Positions 1 to 9,087 of a stretch of DNA of 64,000 bases are shown here, in pieces. The DNA is from Rhodococcus sp. SMB37 (GTDB lineage: Bacteria; Actinomycetota; Actinomycetes; Mycobacteriales; Mycobacteriaceae): positions 124,001 through 188,000 of the forward strand of contig NZ_SLVY01000006.1 in NCBI RefSeq assembly GCF_004345605.1, in the 5' to 3' direction. A program made the translations under genes and the position numbers. The stretch's first letter is position 1; the number at the start of each line of letters is the position of its first letter. The notes beneath the pieces were generated by a model, which was not told the DNA's origin, did not search any database, and worked only from the letters and a program-made list of their open reading frames with translations.

Positions 1-492
1 CACCGCGGTCTGCTTGATGGTGGCCACCCGCTGGACGACGGTGTCCGTGTCCTCCGGGCAGCCGGAGCATTCGATACTGACGTCGGCGATGACCTTCGCT
101 TGCTGCTCGGCCCACTGCGCCCACTGCACACCGGGCCCGCGTTCGGTGCGGGCGTCGATGACCATGCGCTCGGCCAGGGACTCGGTCAGCCACTCGCGGG
201 CACGTCCGTATGCATCGTTCTGGGTGGCATCGGTGGCCGGGTACCAGGTGAACGCCACGGTCAACCCTTGCCTCGCGGCGCCCTCGGCTGCCTGAGCTGC
301 CGGCGACGGTGTCGTGATTTCCGCAGCCGCAGGAGGGGAGACGACCGTCGTGGTCGGCGCCGGCGAGCTGGTCGTCGTCGAGCCGGCCGTCGCCGAGCCC
401 TCGACCTCGCCCTGGCGGGGCACACACGAATACGCGACGAGGCCGACGACCGCGACAGCCAGCACCCCGACGACAAGCTTCTTCGCCCTCAC
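1..492 (-). CDS. membrane-anchored VirB8/NTF2-like conjugation protein (3' end beyond window)
   Basis: The reading frame starts at GTG (complement of 490-492) behind GGAGGG and stays open to base 1, so at least 164 codons are present and the C-terminus lies outside the window. The N-terminus is a short basic stretch followed by one hydrophobic segment (LVVGVLAVAVVGLVAY, about residues 6-21) and a Thr/Ser/Pro-rich linker; a Cys follows the segment. The folded part (TWYPATDATQNDAYGRAREW and beyond) has the helix pattern of NTF2-like VirB8/TcpC domains, which is an inference from pattern only. It lies downstream of the cell-wall hydrolase and reads the same way, so it is probably the next gene of the transfer operon. 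It could instead be an unrelated lipoprotein. Confidence 0.6.
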   Translation of the reverse strand, partial: MRAKKLVVGVLAVAVVGLVAYSCVPRQGEVEGSATAGSTTTSSPAPTTTVVSPPAAAEITTPSPAAQAAEGAARQGLTVAFTWYPATDATQNDAYGRAREWLTESLAERMVIDARTERGPGVQWAQWAEQQAKVIADVSIECSGCPEDTDTVVQRVATIKQTAV

Positions 493-522
493 AAGTCCCT
501 CCGATTCGTATCACACAGCAGT

Positions 523-710
523 TGACCAGCATAAACGACACGTCCCCTAATGCCCGAACAGGTGAACCCCACCGCCCCTCGCTCCCTCATTCCCGCCGGC
601 AGACCATGAGAGGTCCGCACTCGATGTTGCACAACAAGGGTGCAGCTGCCACCGAAAGGGCTCGGTATCCGCCGGAAAATGCGCTATGAACAGTAAAGAT
701 GACACGTCCC
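523..710 (+). repeat. 24-bp intergenic element, copies 1 and 2
   Basis: Copies at 523-546 (TGACCAG, four bases, AACGACACGTCCC) and 687-710 (TGAACAG, four bases, GATGACACGTCCC) flank the 220-bp gap between the two leftmost genes. Apart from these the gap shows nothing. Confidence 0.7.
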
Positions 711-711
711 C

Positions 712-2322
712 TCACATCACCCTGCGGGCTTTCATCCCTGCTTGCAGGGGAGCTTCTTTGACCACATCGCCGGTGGTCGGCGCGTGGACCATCTGGCCGT
801 TGCCGGAGTAGATCCCGACGTGGCCCGGCCCGTTCGGGCCCCAGCTGCCGAAGACGAGATCCCCCGGTTGTGCCTGCTCGATCGGGACCTCGACCCCGAC
901 GGTCCATTGCTGTTCGGAGGTGCGGGGGAGCGAGACCGTGCCGGCGCTGGCTGCGTGGACGGCGAACGAGGTCAGGCCCGAGCAGTCGAACCCTCCACCG
1001 CTGGGACCACCGGTTCCGCCGCCGCCCCAGACGTACGGGGTGCCGAGGTACTCGCGTGCCGCGGCAACGACCTGACCGTTGTCACCCGCGCTGTTCGGCA
1101 GGAACCGGCCCCGCGAGTTCGGGTTGGTGAACGCCGCGCGGGCCGCGGTGATCTTGGCGACGTAGTTCTGTGTTTCGGCATACGGCGGGATTCCGCGGTG
1201 CATCAGCACCGCGCCGGGACCGGCGTTGTAGGCCGCAAGCACCAGTTCGATCGGATCACCCGACACGCTGGATACGTCCTGGTGGAGCGTGCACATGAAG
1301 TGGGCTTGCGACATCACGGCGTCCCCGATGGAGTTCGGATCGATGGTGCCGTCGCCGTCGTGGTCTTTGCCCCAGGTGGCCCAGGTGCCGGGCATGAATT
1401 GGGCTGGTCCCATCGCGCCGGACGGTGAGACGGGGGCGTTCGGTCCGTGGCGGAAGTTGTTTTCCTGTTGGAGTTGCGCGGCCAGCAGGGGCGAGTCGAT
1501 TTCCGGGCAGACCCCGCCTGCGCGGCGCAGCCACGGCTCGAACTCGGCCGGCACGGTTCCGAAGGCGAGATCGCCGCCGCCGGCCATGCCGAATCCGGAG
1601 CAGTCGGCGGTGGACCGGGACGCGGAGACGAGCTGGATGTTGCTGTCCTGGTCGCCGTCGCTGTCGTGCTGGTCGTCGACGGGCTCCGGTGTCCCGCCGT
1701 TCTGCTGGGCGATCTCGGGCAGGACGGTCACCGGGTCGATCGGGGTGCCGCCCTGCAACCGGCCGCCCTGCCAGTACTCGAAGTGCAGGTGCGGCCCGGT
1801 GCTGCTGCCGGCGTTTCCGATGTCGGCGATGTGCTCTCCTGCGGTGACCTGCTGTCCTGCGGTGACGTGGATGCCGTCGGCGAACATGTGTCCGTAGACC
1901 GTGCTCACGGGGGAGCCGTCGACGTTCGAGTCGATGATCACCCAGTTCTCGAATCCGACTCCAGGTCCTTCTCCCGAGGATCCTGCGGCGACTACGATGC
2001 CGTCGAGTGCGGCGAGGATCGGTGTGCCGACCGGTCCGGCGAGGTCGTCGCCCTGATGTTGTGTGCCCCAGCGGGCACCGAATCCGGAGGTGTGGGTGGT
2101 GGTTCCAGGACCGACTGGTAGTTGGATCGGGCCGGAGACCGACAGCGCTGCGTCCGGTGAGGCTGCCGCGGAGCTGCCGGTGTCGGTGTTGGTGTCGGTG
2201 GGGATGGTGCGGCACGGGTCCCGTGGAATCACCGGCGCCCCCGTCGAACACGCGGCTGTGCCGATGACGACGGAGGCCGCGCCGCTGAGTAGCAGCGCCT
2301 TGCCGGCGCGGCCGAGGTTCAC
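712..2322 (-). CDS. three-domain cell-wall hydrolase lipoprotein (M23 + lytic transglycosylase + NlpC/P60)
   Basis: Predicted 536-residue exported lipoprotein that would open the peptidoglycan for the conjugation apparatus. A signal peptide ends in a lipobox-like VIGTAAC with Cys25. Residues about 75-185 are an M23 metallopeptidase (HQGDDLAGPVGTP, GHMFADG, TGPHLHFEYW with the HLH zinc motif). Residues about 265-400 are an SLT-type transglycosylase (QQENNF with the catalytic Glu, SGAMGPAQFMPGTW, AAYNAGPGAV). Residues about 415-536 are NlpC/P60 (GTPYVWGG, FDCSGL with the catalytic Cys, GHVGIYSG). Transfer hydrolases usually combine two such domains; three in one chain is unusual. Start is GTG at 2322, overlapping the TGA of the upstream gene (GTGA), which implies translational coupling. 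Confidence 0.9.
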   Translation of the reverse strand: MNLGRAGKALLLSGAASVVIGTAACSTGAPVIPRDPCRTIPTDTNTDTGSSAAASPDAALSVSGPIQLPVGPGTTTHTSGFGARWGTQHQGDDLAGPVGTPILAALDGIVVAAGSSGEGPGVGFENWVIIDSNVDGSPVSTVYGHMFADGIHVTAGQQVTAGEHIADIGNAGSSTGPHLHFEYWQGGRLQGGTPIDPVTVLPEIAQQNGGTPEPVDDQHDSDGDQDSNIQLVSASRSTADCSGFGMAGGGDLAFGTVPAEFEPWLRRAGGVCPEIDSPLLAAQLQQENNFRHGPNAPVSPSGAMGPAQFMPGTWATWGKDHDGDGTIDPNSIGDAVMSQAHFMCTLHQDVSSVSGDPIELVLAAYNAGPGAVLMHRGIPPYAETQNYVAKITAARAAFTNPNSRGRFLPNSAGDNGQVVAAAREYLGTPYVWGGGGTGGPSGGGFDCSGLTSFAVHAASAGTVSLPRTSEQQWTVGVEVPIEQAQPGDLVFGSWGPNGPGHVGIYSGNGQMVHAPTTGDVVKEAPLQAGMKARRVM

Positions 2323-3170
2323 AGCTGTCCCGGGATCGGGGTATCGAGTTCCGGAATCGGGATCGGACCCGGTACCGGAACGGGGGTGGGCTCGACCGTG
2401 CGACTCGGCTCGGACTCAGGCGCGTCGGGTTCGGACGACAACGGAGAGGTCGTCGGTGCCGAGGTTGGGGTCGAGGTTGGCGTCGACGTCGACGTCGGCC
2501 GGGGTGCGGTCGCGACATGCGTGGGCGCAGGGGCCACTGCGAGCTTCTCGACCTCGGACAGATCCAGTGTCGGCAGGGGAGTGTCGACCACCCACCGCTG
2601 GGTGCCGTCGGGCAGCTCGTCGACCACGACGGAGACCGACAGATCCCCGGCCTGCGTCGGGACCGTCACCTGTGCGCTCGGTGCTCCTGCGGCGCCGGTG
2701 ATCAGGGTGCTCTCTGTGGGGCCGGTGATGACCACGGGCGTGCGGGGCCGCGCCGCCGCCGTGGTGGCGGCCGGTGTGTCCGCGGTGTAGCGGCCCAGCG
2801 CGCGGGTCCACTCGGTGTCCGAGAGTGTGGTGTCGACGAAGGTGTGCGCGTATGCCATCGCGGTGGCCGGCGCACTGGCTGCGGCCCAGGTCGCTGTCTT
2901 GGTGACCACCGCGGACTCGCTGACCTCGTCGAGGTCGTGGCTGATCGCGTCCCCAACCGCCGCAGCCGCGACTCCGGGGGCTGTTGCCGCGGCGGCTGCT
3001 GGTGCGGTCGCGTTCTCCACGGTCCGTGGCTTCGGGTCCTCCCCGAACACCATGCCGACCAGCGACAACACCGCGATCGCACCGACCACCGAGACAACCA
3101 GATTGGTGCGTGAATAGAGCACCCACCGGCGGATCGGCGCGAGCACAGGGTTGGGTCCGGACCGAGTCAT
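2319..3170 (-). CDS. VirB8/TcpC-like membrane-anchored conjugation protein
   Basis: About 283 residues. A cytoplasmic basic head (IRRWVLYSRTN) precedes one transmembrane segment (LVVSVVGAIAVLSLVGMVFG, about residues 20-40), an Ala-rich linker and a central region (AMAYAHTFVDTTLSDTEWTRALGRY) resembling the NTF2-like domains of TcpC/VirB8 proteins. The C-terminal 80 residues are a low-complexity Thr/Ser/Pro tail with TSTPTSTPTSAPTTS and alternating Pro, expected outside the membrane and perhaps wall-spanning. The same frame is open far upstream, but ATG at 3170 overlaps the TGA of the VirB6-like gene (ATGA), fixing the start by coupling. VirB8 assignment is by topology and position, not by a diagnostic motif. 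Confidence 0.75.
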   Translation of the reverse strand: MTRSGPNPVLAPIRRWVLYSRTNLVVSVVGAIAVLSLVGMVFGEDPKPRTVENATAPAAAAATAPGVAAAAVGDAISHDLDEVSESAVVTKTATWAAASAPATAMAYAHTFVDTTLSDTEWTRALGRYTADTPAATTAAARPRTPVVITGPTESTLITGAAGAPSAQVTVPTQAGDLSVSVVVDELPDGTQRWVVDTPLPTLDLSEVEKLAVAPAPTHVATAPRPTSTSTPTSTPTSAPTTSPLSSEPDAPESEPSRTVEPTPVPVPGPIPIPELDTPIPGQL

Positions 3171-5554
3171 CAGAGGTACCTGTCTCTCGGGGTGGTCTCG
3201 GACGGGGCAGGGGCATTCCAGACCCGTGGCCGGGGTGCCGGGACCGTCGTCGACTGCTCGCCGCTCAGGGCAGCGCGGCGTGACTGCCGAGGACCGGTGC
3301 TGGCACTGGTGCTGGCGGCGGCGTTGGTGGTGGCGCGTGCGAAATCGCGACGGCGATCCGGGGTGTAGACCTTCATCGGCGCGATCGCCGATCGATCCCC
3401 ACCGTCCCACCGCTGCCCGCTGCTGGCGGTCAGCAGTTCCTTGCGGGCCGTCCGTTCCTGACGGCGGCTCTCGGCCTCGTCCTTGTCCAGTCGCCGCCAC
3501 GCGGAGACGCCGGTCGCGGCGGCCCGTTCGGCGGCTGTGCCCTCGACCGGGGTCTTCCCACGGGCGAGGTCCCGGCTGGCCACAGCGGCGATCCCGGCGA
3601 TGCGGGCATCTCGTTCGGCCGCGGTATCGGCAGGACGGCCGCCGAAACAGCCATCGAGGCCGAGGCGTTCCTTGCGGGCCTCCACTCTGGACTTCGAGAG
3701 GGCCTGCTGCCGCCGGTTCGTGAGCCCGCGGCCCTCGGGCCTGGTCGGAGTCCGCTCTGCGCCGTCGGCTCGGTGATGGCTTCCGTCGTCGCTCTCGGTG
3801 CCACGACCGGTGCGGCGTTCCCACCGGTCGGCGGCCTTCTCGGCGATCAGATGGCCGCCGGGTACTCCGGCGGCGGCGCCGGCAGCAGCAAAGGCCTTGC
3901 GCTTGATGGACTGCTTCACACTGCGGGCCTTGCGGTTGACCATGCTCGCGCTGTTCTGGGTGAAGGTCTGGCTCATGCGTTTGAACGGGCGCATGATCGC
4001 CCAGCACACGACGGTCAGCAGGATCATGAACCACAGCCGCCAGGTGCCGTCGACCTGCCCGTCGTCGTTGACATACAGCTGTACGAGCGCCATCAGGTAG
4101 AGCGCGACGATGACCGCGCCGGCCACGCCCCACATGTAGGCGGCGGCGAGCATGCGCAGGATGCGGGCCAGCCAACCTCCACCAGCGAGCGCCAGCGGCA
4201 CCCACAGCGGCGCGAACAGGATGGCGAACCGGATCGCGAGCAGCGCAGTGATCTTCAGCAGAGAGGCACCGATCCACAGCATCGACGGCAGGGCCAGCTT
4301 GATCATCCCGAGGAAGCCGGTGGAGGTGCGCCCGGAGTCCTTGCCCTGGAACTGGTAATAGGACAACTGGTAGTCGGATTCGAGGGCATCGACGATCTCG
4401 CGGAACTTGTCGGCCTTCTGCTCGGCCAGCTCGGCCTGGGCTTGCGGATCGTTCTTGACTCGCTCCTGCTCCGCGTACGAGAAGGCCAGCGCATCGCGCA
4501 GCTTCGGACCGAGCCCGGCAGCGTCCGTGGCGTCGTAGTTGGCGCCGAACCAGCCTGTGCGCCAGTCCGGCAGAAAGACTTTGTCGATCAGCACGTTCTT
4601 CGGGTCGGTGGGCCCACCCGAGAGCGTCCCGCCGCCCGGCCCGTCCCCGAACTGCACCGAGAAGATCTGATCTTGGGTTTCGGTGATCAGCGAGCCGAAT
4701 GTCTCGTCGGCGACCTGGACTGCCTTCTGCGGGGCGCCGACGAACAGTGCGCCGAGCATCAGCCCGGCGGCGGCGATCGCGGAGGTTTTCGTGACTCCGG
4801 CAGCGTCGGCCTTCAATGCTTTCCACAGCACGATCGCGGCGACCACTGTCAGGGCGATTCCCAGCCACTGTGTGTAGACCCCGCTCATGCCGTCGGAGAT
4901 CGAATAGATGATGCGGTCGAACTGCGTTATCGCGGGCGTGATGCCCGCTTCGGCGGCGCCCTGTCCGGTCTTGGTCTGGTCGTCGAGCCAGAATGCCGCG
5001 GCCGCGAGCGATTTGCCGATCGTCAAGAAGGTGTTGCCCAGGGTGGTGTCACCGACTGCGCCGGGGGCTTTGACCAGGTCTTCACCGCAGCCGAGGTCGT
5101 AGGTGTGCCATTTCAGGCCGGCCCACCCGTAGCTCTCGTATCCGGTTCCACCACCGGTTTCGAGGGGAGCGCGGTTGGCGCTGGACGAGTCGAAGGTCGT
5201 CTCGATGGTCTCGTTGGGGAACTCCGGTGACGGGACTTCCTTGCAGTCGAATCCGCTGGCCGCGGCTACGCCGGTGCCCACGCCGATCAGTGAGATCGCC
5301 GCGAGCATCAGCACGGTCAGAACACGCACTATCAGTCCCGTAGGCCACCCGACACGGCGCGGGGCAGGGCGCAGCCCGTTCAGGGCGGCTCGGGGCGGCT
5401 GCGGGCTCGTGATGCGCCATCCGACACGGTGCAGGGACGTGGGCTGCCCACTCATGGTGGATCGAGGCTGCTGCGGGCTCGTGATGCGCCACCCGACACG
5501 GCGCAGGGATGTGTGCTGTCCGCTCAGGGACGCGCGGGGCCGCTGCGCGCTCAC
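3170..5554 (-). CDS. VirB6/TrbL-like polytopic conjugation membrane protein
   Basis: 794 residues. After a repeat-rich N-terminus there is a signal-like segment (LIVRVLTVLMLAAISLIGVG), an extracellular Cys-containing region, and then at least five hydrophobic segments (WLGIALTVVAAIVLWKAL, SAIAAAGLMLGALFVGA, ITALLAIRFAILFAPLWVPLALAG, AAYMWGVAGAVIVALYLMALVQLYV, WFMILLTVVCWAIM). A long charged cytoplasmic C-terminus follows. This is the topology of the VirB6/TrbL scaffold next to a VirB4 gene. The first 70 residues hold three near-identical copies of a 24-residue unit containing HRVGWRITSPQ. GTG start at 5554 overlaps the VirB4 stop (GTGA). Translation might instead begin after the repeats; no internal ribosome site was obvious. 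Confidence 0.8.
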   Translation of the reverse strand: MSAQRPRASLSGQHTSLRRVGWRITSPQQPRSTMSGQPTSLHRVGWRITSPQPPRAALNGLRPAPRRVGWPTGLIVRVLTVLMLAAISLIGVGTGVAAASGFDCKEVPSPEFPNETIETTFDSSSANRAPLETGGGTGYESYGWAGLKWHTYDLGCGEDLVKAPGAVGDTTLGNTFLTIGKSLAAAAFWLDDQTKTGQGAAEAGITPAITQFDRIIYSISDGMSGVYTQWLGIALTVVAAIVLWKALKADAAGVTKTSAIAAAGLMLGALFVGAPQKAVQVADETFGSLITETQDQIFSVQFGDGPGGGTLSGGPTDPKNVLIDKVFLPDWRTGWFGANYDATDAAGLGPKLRDALAFSYAEQERVKNDPQAQAELAEQKADKFREIVDALESDYQLSYYQFQGKDSGRTSTGFLGMIKLALPSMLWIGASLLKITALLAIRFAILFAPLWVPLALAGGGWLARILRMLAAAYMWGVAGAVIVALYLMALVQLYVNDDGQVDGTWRLWFMILLTVVCWAIMRPFKRMSQTFTQNSASMVNRKARSVKQSIKRKAFAAAGAAAGVPGGHLIAEKAADRWERRTGRGTESDDGSHHRADGAERTPTRPEGRGLTNRRQQALSKSRVEARKERLGLDGCFGGRPADTAAERDARIAGIAAVASRDLARGKTPVEGTAAERAAATGVSAWRRLDKDEAESRRQERTARKELLTASSGQRWDGGDRSAIAPMKVYTPDRRRDFARATTNAAASTSASTGPRQSRRAALSGEQSTTVPAPRPRVWNAPAPSETTPRDRYL

Positions 5555-5565
5555 GACGCGCCACC
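5350..5565. repeat. three tandem ~72-bp repeats inside the VirB6-like gene
   Basis: Three consecutive units of about 72 bp begin with CGACACGG (near 5350, 5423 and 5494) and each carries CTGCGSGCTCRYGAYGCGCC. They encode the tripled 24-residue N-terminal motif of the VirB6-like protein. The period is a multiple of three, so unit gain or loss keeps the frame. Confidence 0.8.
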
Positions 5566-8500
5566 CATCGCAGCGCGGGTCGCCCGCGAATCCAACGCCT
5601 CGAACACATGCGCCAGGTGCACGAAATGCGTCCAGTCCGACCGGATCAACTCGATGTCATCGGCCATCTTCACGATGAACCGCCGTGCCTGATCCACACG
5701 CTCGGTATTGGTGTCCGGATCGAAAGTGTCCTCACCGCCGCCACCGAGATCAGCCAACAGTGCTTCGTAGCCTTCACCGGCCGGCAGATTCAACAACTTC
5801 AGCGCGCCCGCGATGGCGTGGGCGTTGCCCCCGAGATCACCGATGATCACCTCGTACGTCAGCGCCGACTTGTCGTCGGTGCCATCGACACCGAGATAGT
5901 CATCGGGCAGTTGTGAGCACACCAGGGCGCGGACCTTGTACTTGCGCGAATCGCGTGCGATGCGCAGGTTCAAGGTGCGCCCGGCACCGGTCTGCTCGAG
6001 GTACTTGTTCTCGTCGAGGAACAGCACCTTGCGCTCGTAGCGGGGCAGCTCGTAGACGAGACGGTTGGCCAGCCACGCGGCCATGTGCATCAACGGGCCG
6101 GCCATCCGCTGCTGCGGCGTCCACTGCGCCGGGTCGGTACCTTCCGGGGGCAGTTGCAGACCGGGCATCGTCAACACGGTCAGGCGAATGCGGTCGTTGA
6201 CAACGTCATCCGCGTCTCCGGTGGTCCCGCGCCCGGGGAAGAGCACCCGTGCCTCGGCGAGATCGGACATCATCGTCAAGTCCTGATACACGCTCTTCGC
6301 GCACGTGCGTAGGTCGATGTTCTCGTCCTCACTGGCGAGTGTGGCGATGGCCTCGAGGACTTCACGCAAATTGTGGTGCCGCTGCCCGCCGACCATGTTC
6401 GCCGCAGTCTGAAGCACGGTCTCGGTCCACTCGTGATCGAGCCGCGCGGGGGTGAGCATCATCTTCAGGACCGATACCGCGACCGAGATTCGCTCCGCGG
6501 CCGCGGCCCGCACATCGGCCTCGTACTGCGATTGTGCGGCCGCCGCCGGGTCGAGGTCGTCGGCATAATCCGGATTCGCGGGGTCGTAGTCGGGGTCGTC
6601 GCGGCGCGGATCGACGATCACCCGGTACGGGTTGAGCGAACCGGGACGCGACGTGCGGCCGGTCAGTGCCTGAACCTCGGCGATGCCGCGGAACTCGGGC
6701 AGCTGCGCGAGCTTTTTGAGCGGTCCGGACGGGTCGAGCACCACACCGTAGGCGCCGGCACGCACGGCCTGGTAGAGGAGCACACCCGCGAGGAAGGTCT
6801 TGCCCGAACCGGGCACCGCGACGATCGGGGTCAGACCGGATTTGTCTTTCGTCTCGTGCGCGGCGAACAGATCCCACACGGCGGGCCGCGGTGCGATCGA
6901 CGCGGTCTCGCCGATCACCACACCGGTGCGATCCCCGATACGGTCGCCGACCGCGGCCATGCCGGCCGAGAGCGATTCGACGTTCATGCGGCGGCAGTGC
7001 GCGACGTTCGCCAGCGGCTCGCCGGGCATGAATTCACGCAACAGCTGGTACTGGCCGTGCTCCTGTTCGAGGCGGATGTGCGGGGCATACATCTCTTGGA
7101 GCATCGAGACCTTCTCCTTGGCCTCTGCCGGTGTCGAACCCACCACGACGACCCGATACCAGCCTTCGGTGCGCGCCGACAGACCTGAATGGTCTTCCTC
7201 GATGTCGGAGATCACCCGCTGCGCGAGCGCGTGCTGCTCGGCGAGTTCCTGCGGCGGCACCTGATCGTGCTCGACGGTGTAGTGGTCGAACTGGGCCTCG
7301 ATGCTCGAGGTCAACCGGCGCAACTTGTTGACGGTCTGATTCTTGGTCTTCAGGCGGATGCGTTCGGACCATTCGAGCGGCTCACCGGACTGGTCACCGA
7401 TGACCTGCCACGGCAGCATCCGCTCCGGGATCGGCAGCGGCGCCATACGCCCGACCGTCAAGACGATCGCGTAGCCGGTGTAGTCGCGGCCCCCGACCTG
7501 ACCGCGGACGGTGGTGTAGCCGTCGCCGGGGGTCAGTGCGAGGTCGGTGAGGTCTTCGAGCGCAGCCACGTCGGACTGCTCCCAGTCGCCGCCGCCGGAG
7601 ATCACACCCTCAGCGTCGAGCGGCAATCCGAGCGACGCCGAGCGCAGCAGCAAATAGTCCATCTGTGCGGCGGTGGCAGGCCGAGCAGCCGCGCCTTGGC
7701 CTGACAGGATGCGCTCGATCGTCGCGAGGTGATCGGCAATGGCCTTCTGTTCGTTGAGGAACGCCGTGCGCGCCCATCTGCGCACCATCTTCGCCACACG
7801 CCCCACCAGCGGGGCGTCGACGACGGGAAGCAGCCACGCGGAGACGGTGTCGAGCCCGATCGCCAGCGCCCCGCGCGGCGGTAGCTCCACGCCCCAGTAG
7901 CGGCCCTTCTGGGTCGGGTTGCCCCACAGCAGTGCGTGCTGCTGACCGCGCAGGTAGTCCGCCCACGAGAGCGCTCCGGGGACGTCGGGGATCGGTTCGG
8001 CCCACGTGTCGTGGGAGTGGGCCCATTGGCGCACGGGCCAGGGGGTGCGCACCAGGCGGCGGTGCAGTCCGGTCACGCCGGCTTCGGCGAGGTTCGCCAG
8101 TACCAGGGCTTCGTGTTGGATGTAGCGGCGCTGCCGGCCCACCGGGCGCATGTTCCACGGGCCGGGCGGCTGGACGAACCACGCGGTGGACTGCGTGCGG
8201 GTGCGGGTGACGTTGCCTTCGACCCCGACCAGCTCGAGTCGCACGGCTTTGCGGTCGCGGTCGGCGCGGTTGCTCGCGGCTTTGGCCTGCCGAGCGAACT
8301 CGGCGCTGGAGTCGGCAGTCTTGCCGCGCTTTGTGCGCCTGCGCGAGCGTGTGCCGGTCGGTGGTTCGGCGTCGAGCGGGGCCGCCGGAGCGGGCGGCGC
8401 CATGCTGCTGTCGGGCACCCGGGACCACGCCAGTTCCGGCGCCGGCATCGGAGCGGACGCCGCGGGTGTGGGGCCGCGTCCTGCCGCCATTGCGGCCGCC

Positions 8501-8601
8501 CATGACGGGGGGAGCGCGCCCGGGGGAACGACCGCGGGTTCGGGCTCGTCGAAGTTCGGATCGAACAGCGCGGCGATGTCGTTGTCGGACTGCATGGTCA
8601 T
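5551..8601 (-). CDS. VirB4-like type IV secretion ATPase
   Basis: 1016 residues, the energy-providing ATPase of the conjugation channel. Walker A is GSGKTFL at about residue 600 inside IVAVPGSGKTFLAGVLL; Walker B is KVLFLDENK at about residue 860. The first 350 residues are the variable N-terminal region seen in actinobacterial VirB4-like proteins, with a proline-rich start. An open frame extends upstream to 8775, but the ATG at 8601 (MTMQSDND) overlaps the TGA of the preceding gene (ATGA) and has AAGGGAA upstream, so it is the supported start. It sits between VirB3-like and VirB6-like genes, the usual VirB order. Confidence 0.92.
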   Translation of the reverse strand: MTMQSDNDIAALFDPNFDEPEPAVVPPGALPPSWAAAMAAGRGPTPAASAPMPAPELAWSRVPDSSMAPPAPAAPLDAEPPTGTRSRRRTKRGKTADSSAEFARQAKAASNRADRDRKAVRLELVGVEGNVTRTRTQSTAWFVQPPGPWNMRPVGRQRRYIQHEALVLANLAEAGVTGLHRRLVRTPWPVRQWAHSHDTWAEPIPDVPGALSWADYLRGQQHALLWGNPTQKGRYWGVELPPRGALAIGLDTVSAWLLPVVDAPLVGRVAKMVRRWARTAFLNEQKAIADHLATIERILSGQGAAARPATAAQMDYLLLRSASLGLPLDAEGVISGGGDWEQSDVAALEDLTDLALTPGDGYTTVRGQVGGRDYTGYAIVLTVGRMAPLPIPERMLPWQVIGDQSGEPLEWSERIRLKTKNQTVNKLRRLTSSIEAQFDHYTVEHDQVPPQELAEQHALAQRVISDIEEDHSGLSARTEGWYRVVVVGSTPAEAKEKVSMLQEMYAPHIRLEQEHGQYQLLREFMPGEPLANVAHCRRMNVESLSAGMAAVGDRIGDRTGVVIGETASIAPRPAVWDLFAAHETKDKSGLTPIVAVPGSGKTFLAGVLLYQAVRAGAYGVVLDPSGPLKKLAQLPEFRGIAEVQALTGRTSRPGSLNPYRVIVDPRRDDPDYDPANPDYADDLDPAAAAQSQYEADVRAAAAERISVAVSVLKMMLTPARLDHEWTETVLQTAANMVGGQRHHNLREVLEAIATLASEDENIDLRTCAKSVYQDLTMMSDLAEARVLFPGRGTTGDADDVVNDRIRLTVLTMPGLQLPPEGTDPAQWTPQQRMAGPLMHMAAWLANRLVYELPRYERKVLFLDENKYLEQTGAGRTLNLRIARDSRKYKVRALVCSQLPDDYLGVDGTDDKSALTYEVIIGDLGGNAHAIAGALKLLNLPAGEGYEALLADLGGGGEDTFDPDTNTERVDQARRFIVKMADDIELIRSDWTHFVHLAHVFEALDSRATRAAMGGAS

Positions 8602-9044
8602 CGGGAGAAGTTCCCTTCGTTCGACGAGGTGTCGGTGTCGCGGGTGACGAGGTCGCCGGAGTGCAACCCGCTGTCGTGGACCTGTGCACGACGCGAGGTA
8701 CGGAAAGCGGCGGGGATGCGGACCGTGACGGTCTGACCCGGCTTGGGCGGGCGCGGTGCGTTCAGGTCGTTCCACGCGGCCTTGACCACCGACCGGACCG
8801 GGCGATCGGCATTGACGTACTTCGTCACCTTCGAGGTCAGCACCGCGCTGACCCCGACGATCAATACGAGCGACGTGTAGCTGAGCGGAACCTGCACGAG
8901 TGCGCGAGCAATGACGAAGACGGTCACGAAGATGACCGCGCCGAGCCCGACCGCGGCGTAGCGCAGCCGAAACGGCAGCGTGAAACCGGTCGGGCCGAGA
9001 TAGTGCCGATCCACGCGGTGCAGCATGTCGTCGTTGTCGATCAC
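8598..9044 (-). CDS. VirB3/PrgI-like two-TM conjugation protein
   Basis: 148 residues with two adjacent hydrophobic segments (YAAVGLGAVIFVTVFVIARAL and LVLIVGVSAVLTSKV, about residues 28-75) and a hydrophilic C-terminus. Small two-TM proteins of the PrgI/VirB3 type sit immediately before VirB4 in many Gram-positive conjugation operons, and this gene does so with a 4-bp overlap. The start is GTG at 9044 with AAGGA upstream; a later ATG at codon 7 has no better ribosome site. The family assignment rests on size, topology and position. Confidence 0.75.
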   Translation of the reverse strand: MIDNDDMLHRVDRHYLGPTGFTLPFRLRYAAVGLGAVIFVTVFVIARALVQVPLSYTSLVLIVGVSAVLTSKVTKYVNADRPVRSVVKAAWNDLNAPRPPKPGQTVTVRIPAAFRTSRRAQVHDSGLHSGDLVTRDTDTSSNEGNFSR

Positions 9045-9087
9045 CGTCGGTGTCCTTCGCTGGTCGGTCGGTGCTCGCGCATGGTGC

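Noticed and set aside
1256-2518. 420-codon open frame on the - strand overlapping the hydrolase.
   Set aside because: Arg/Pro/His-rich shadow of the hydrolase gene in another frame.
3773-5230. 485-codon + strand frame opposite the VirB6-like gene.
   Set aside because: Antisense to a polytopic membrane protein with coherent topology; its own product is Arg/Gln/His-rich without domains.
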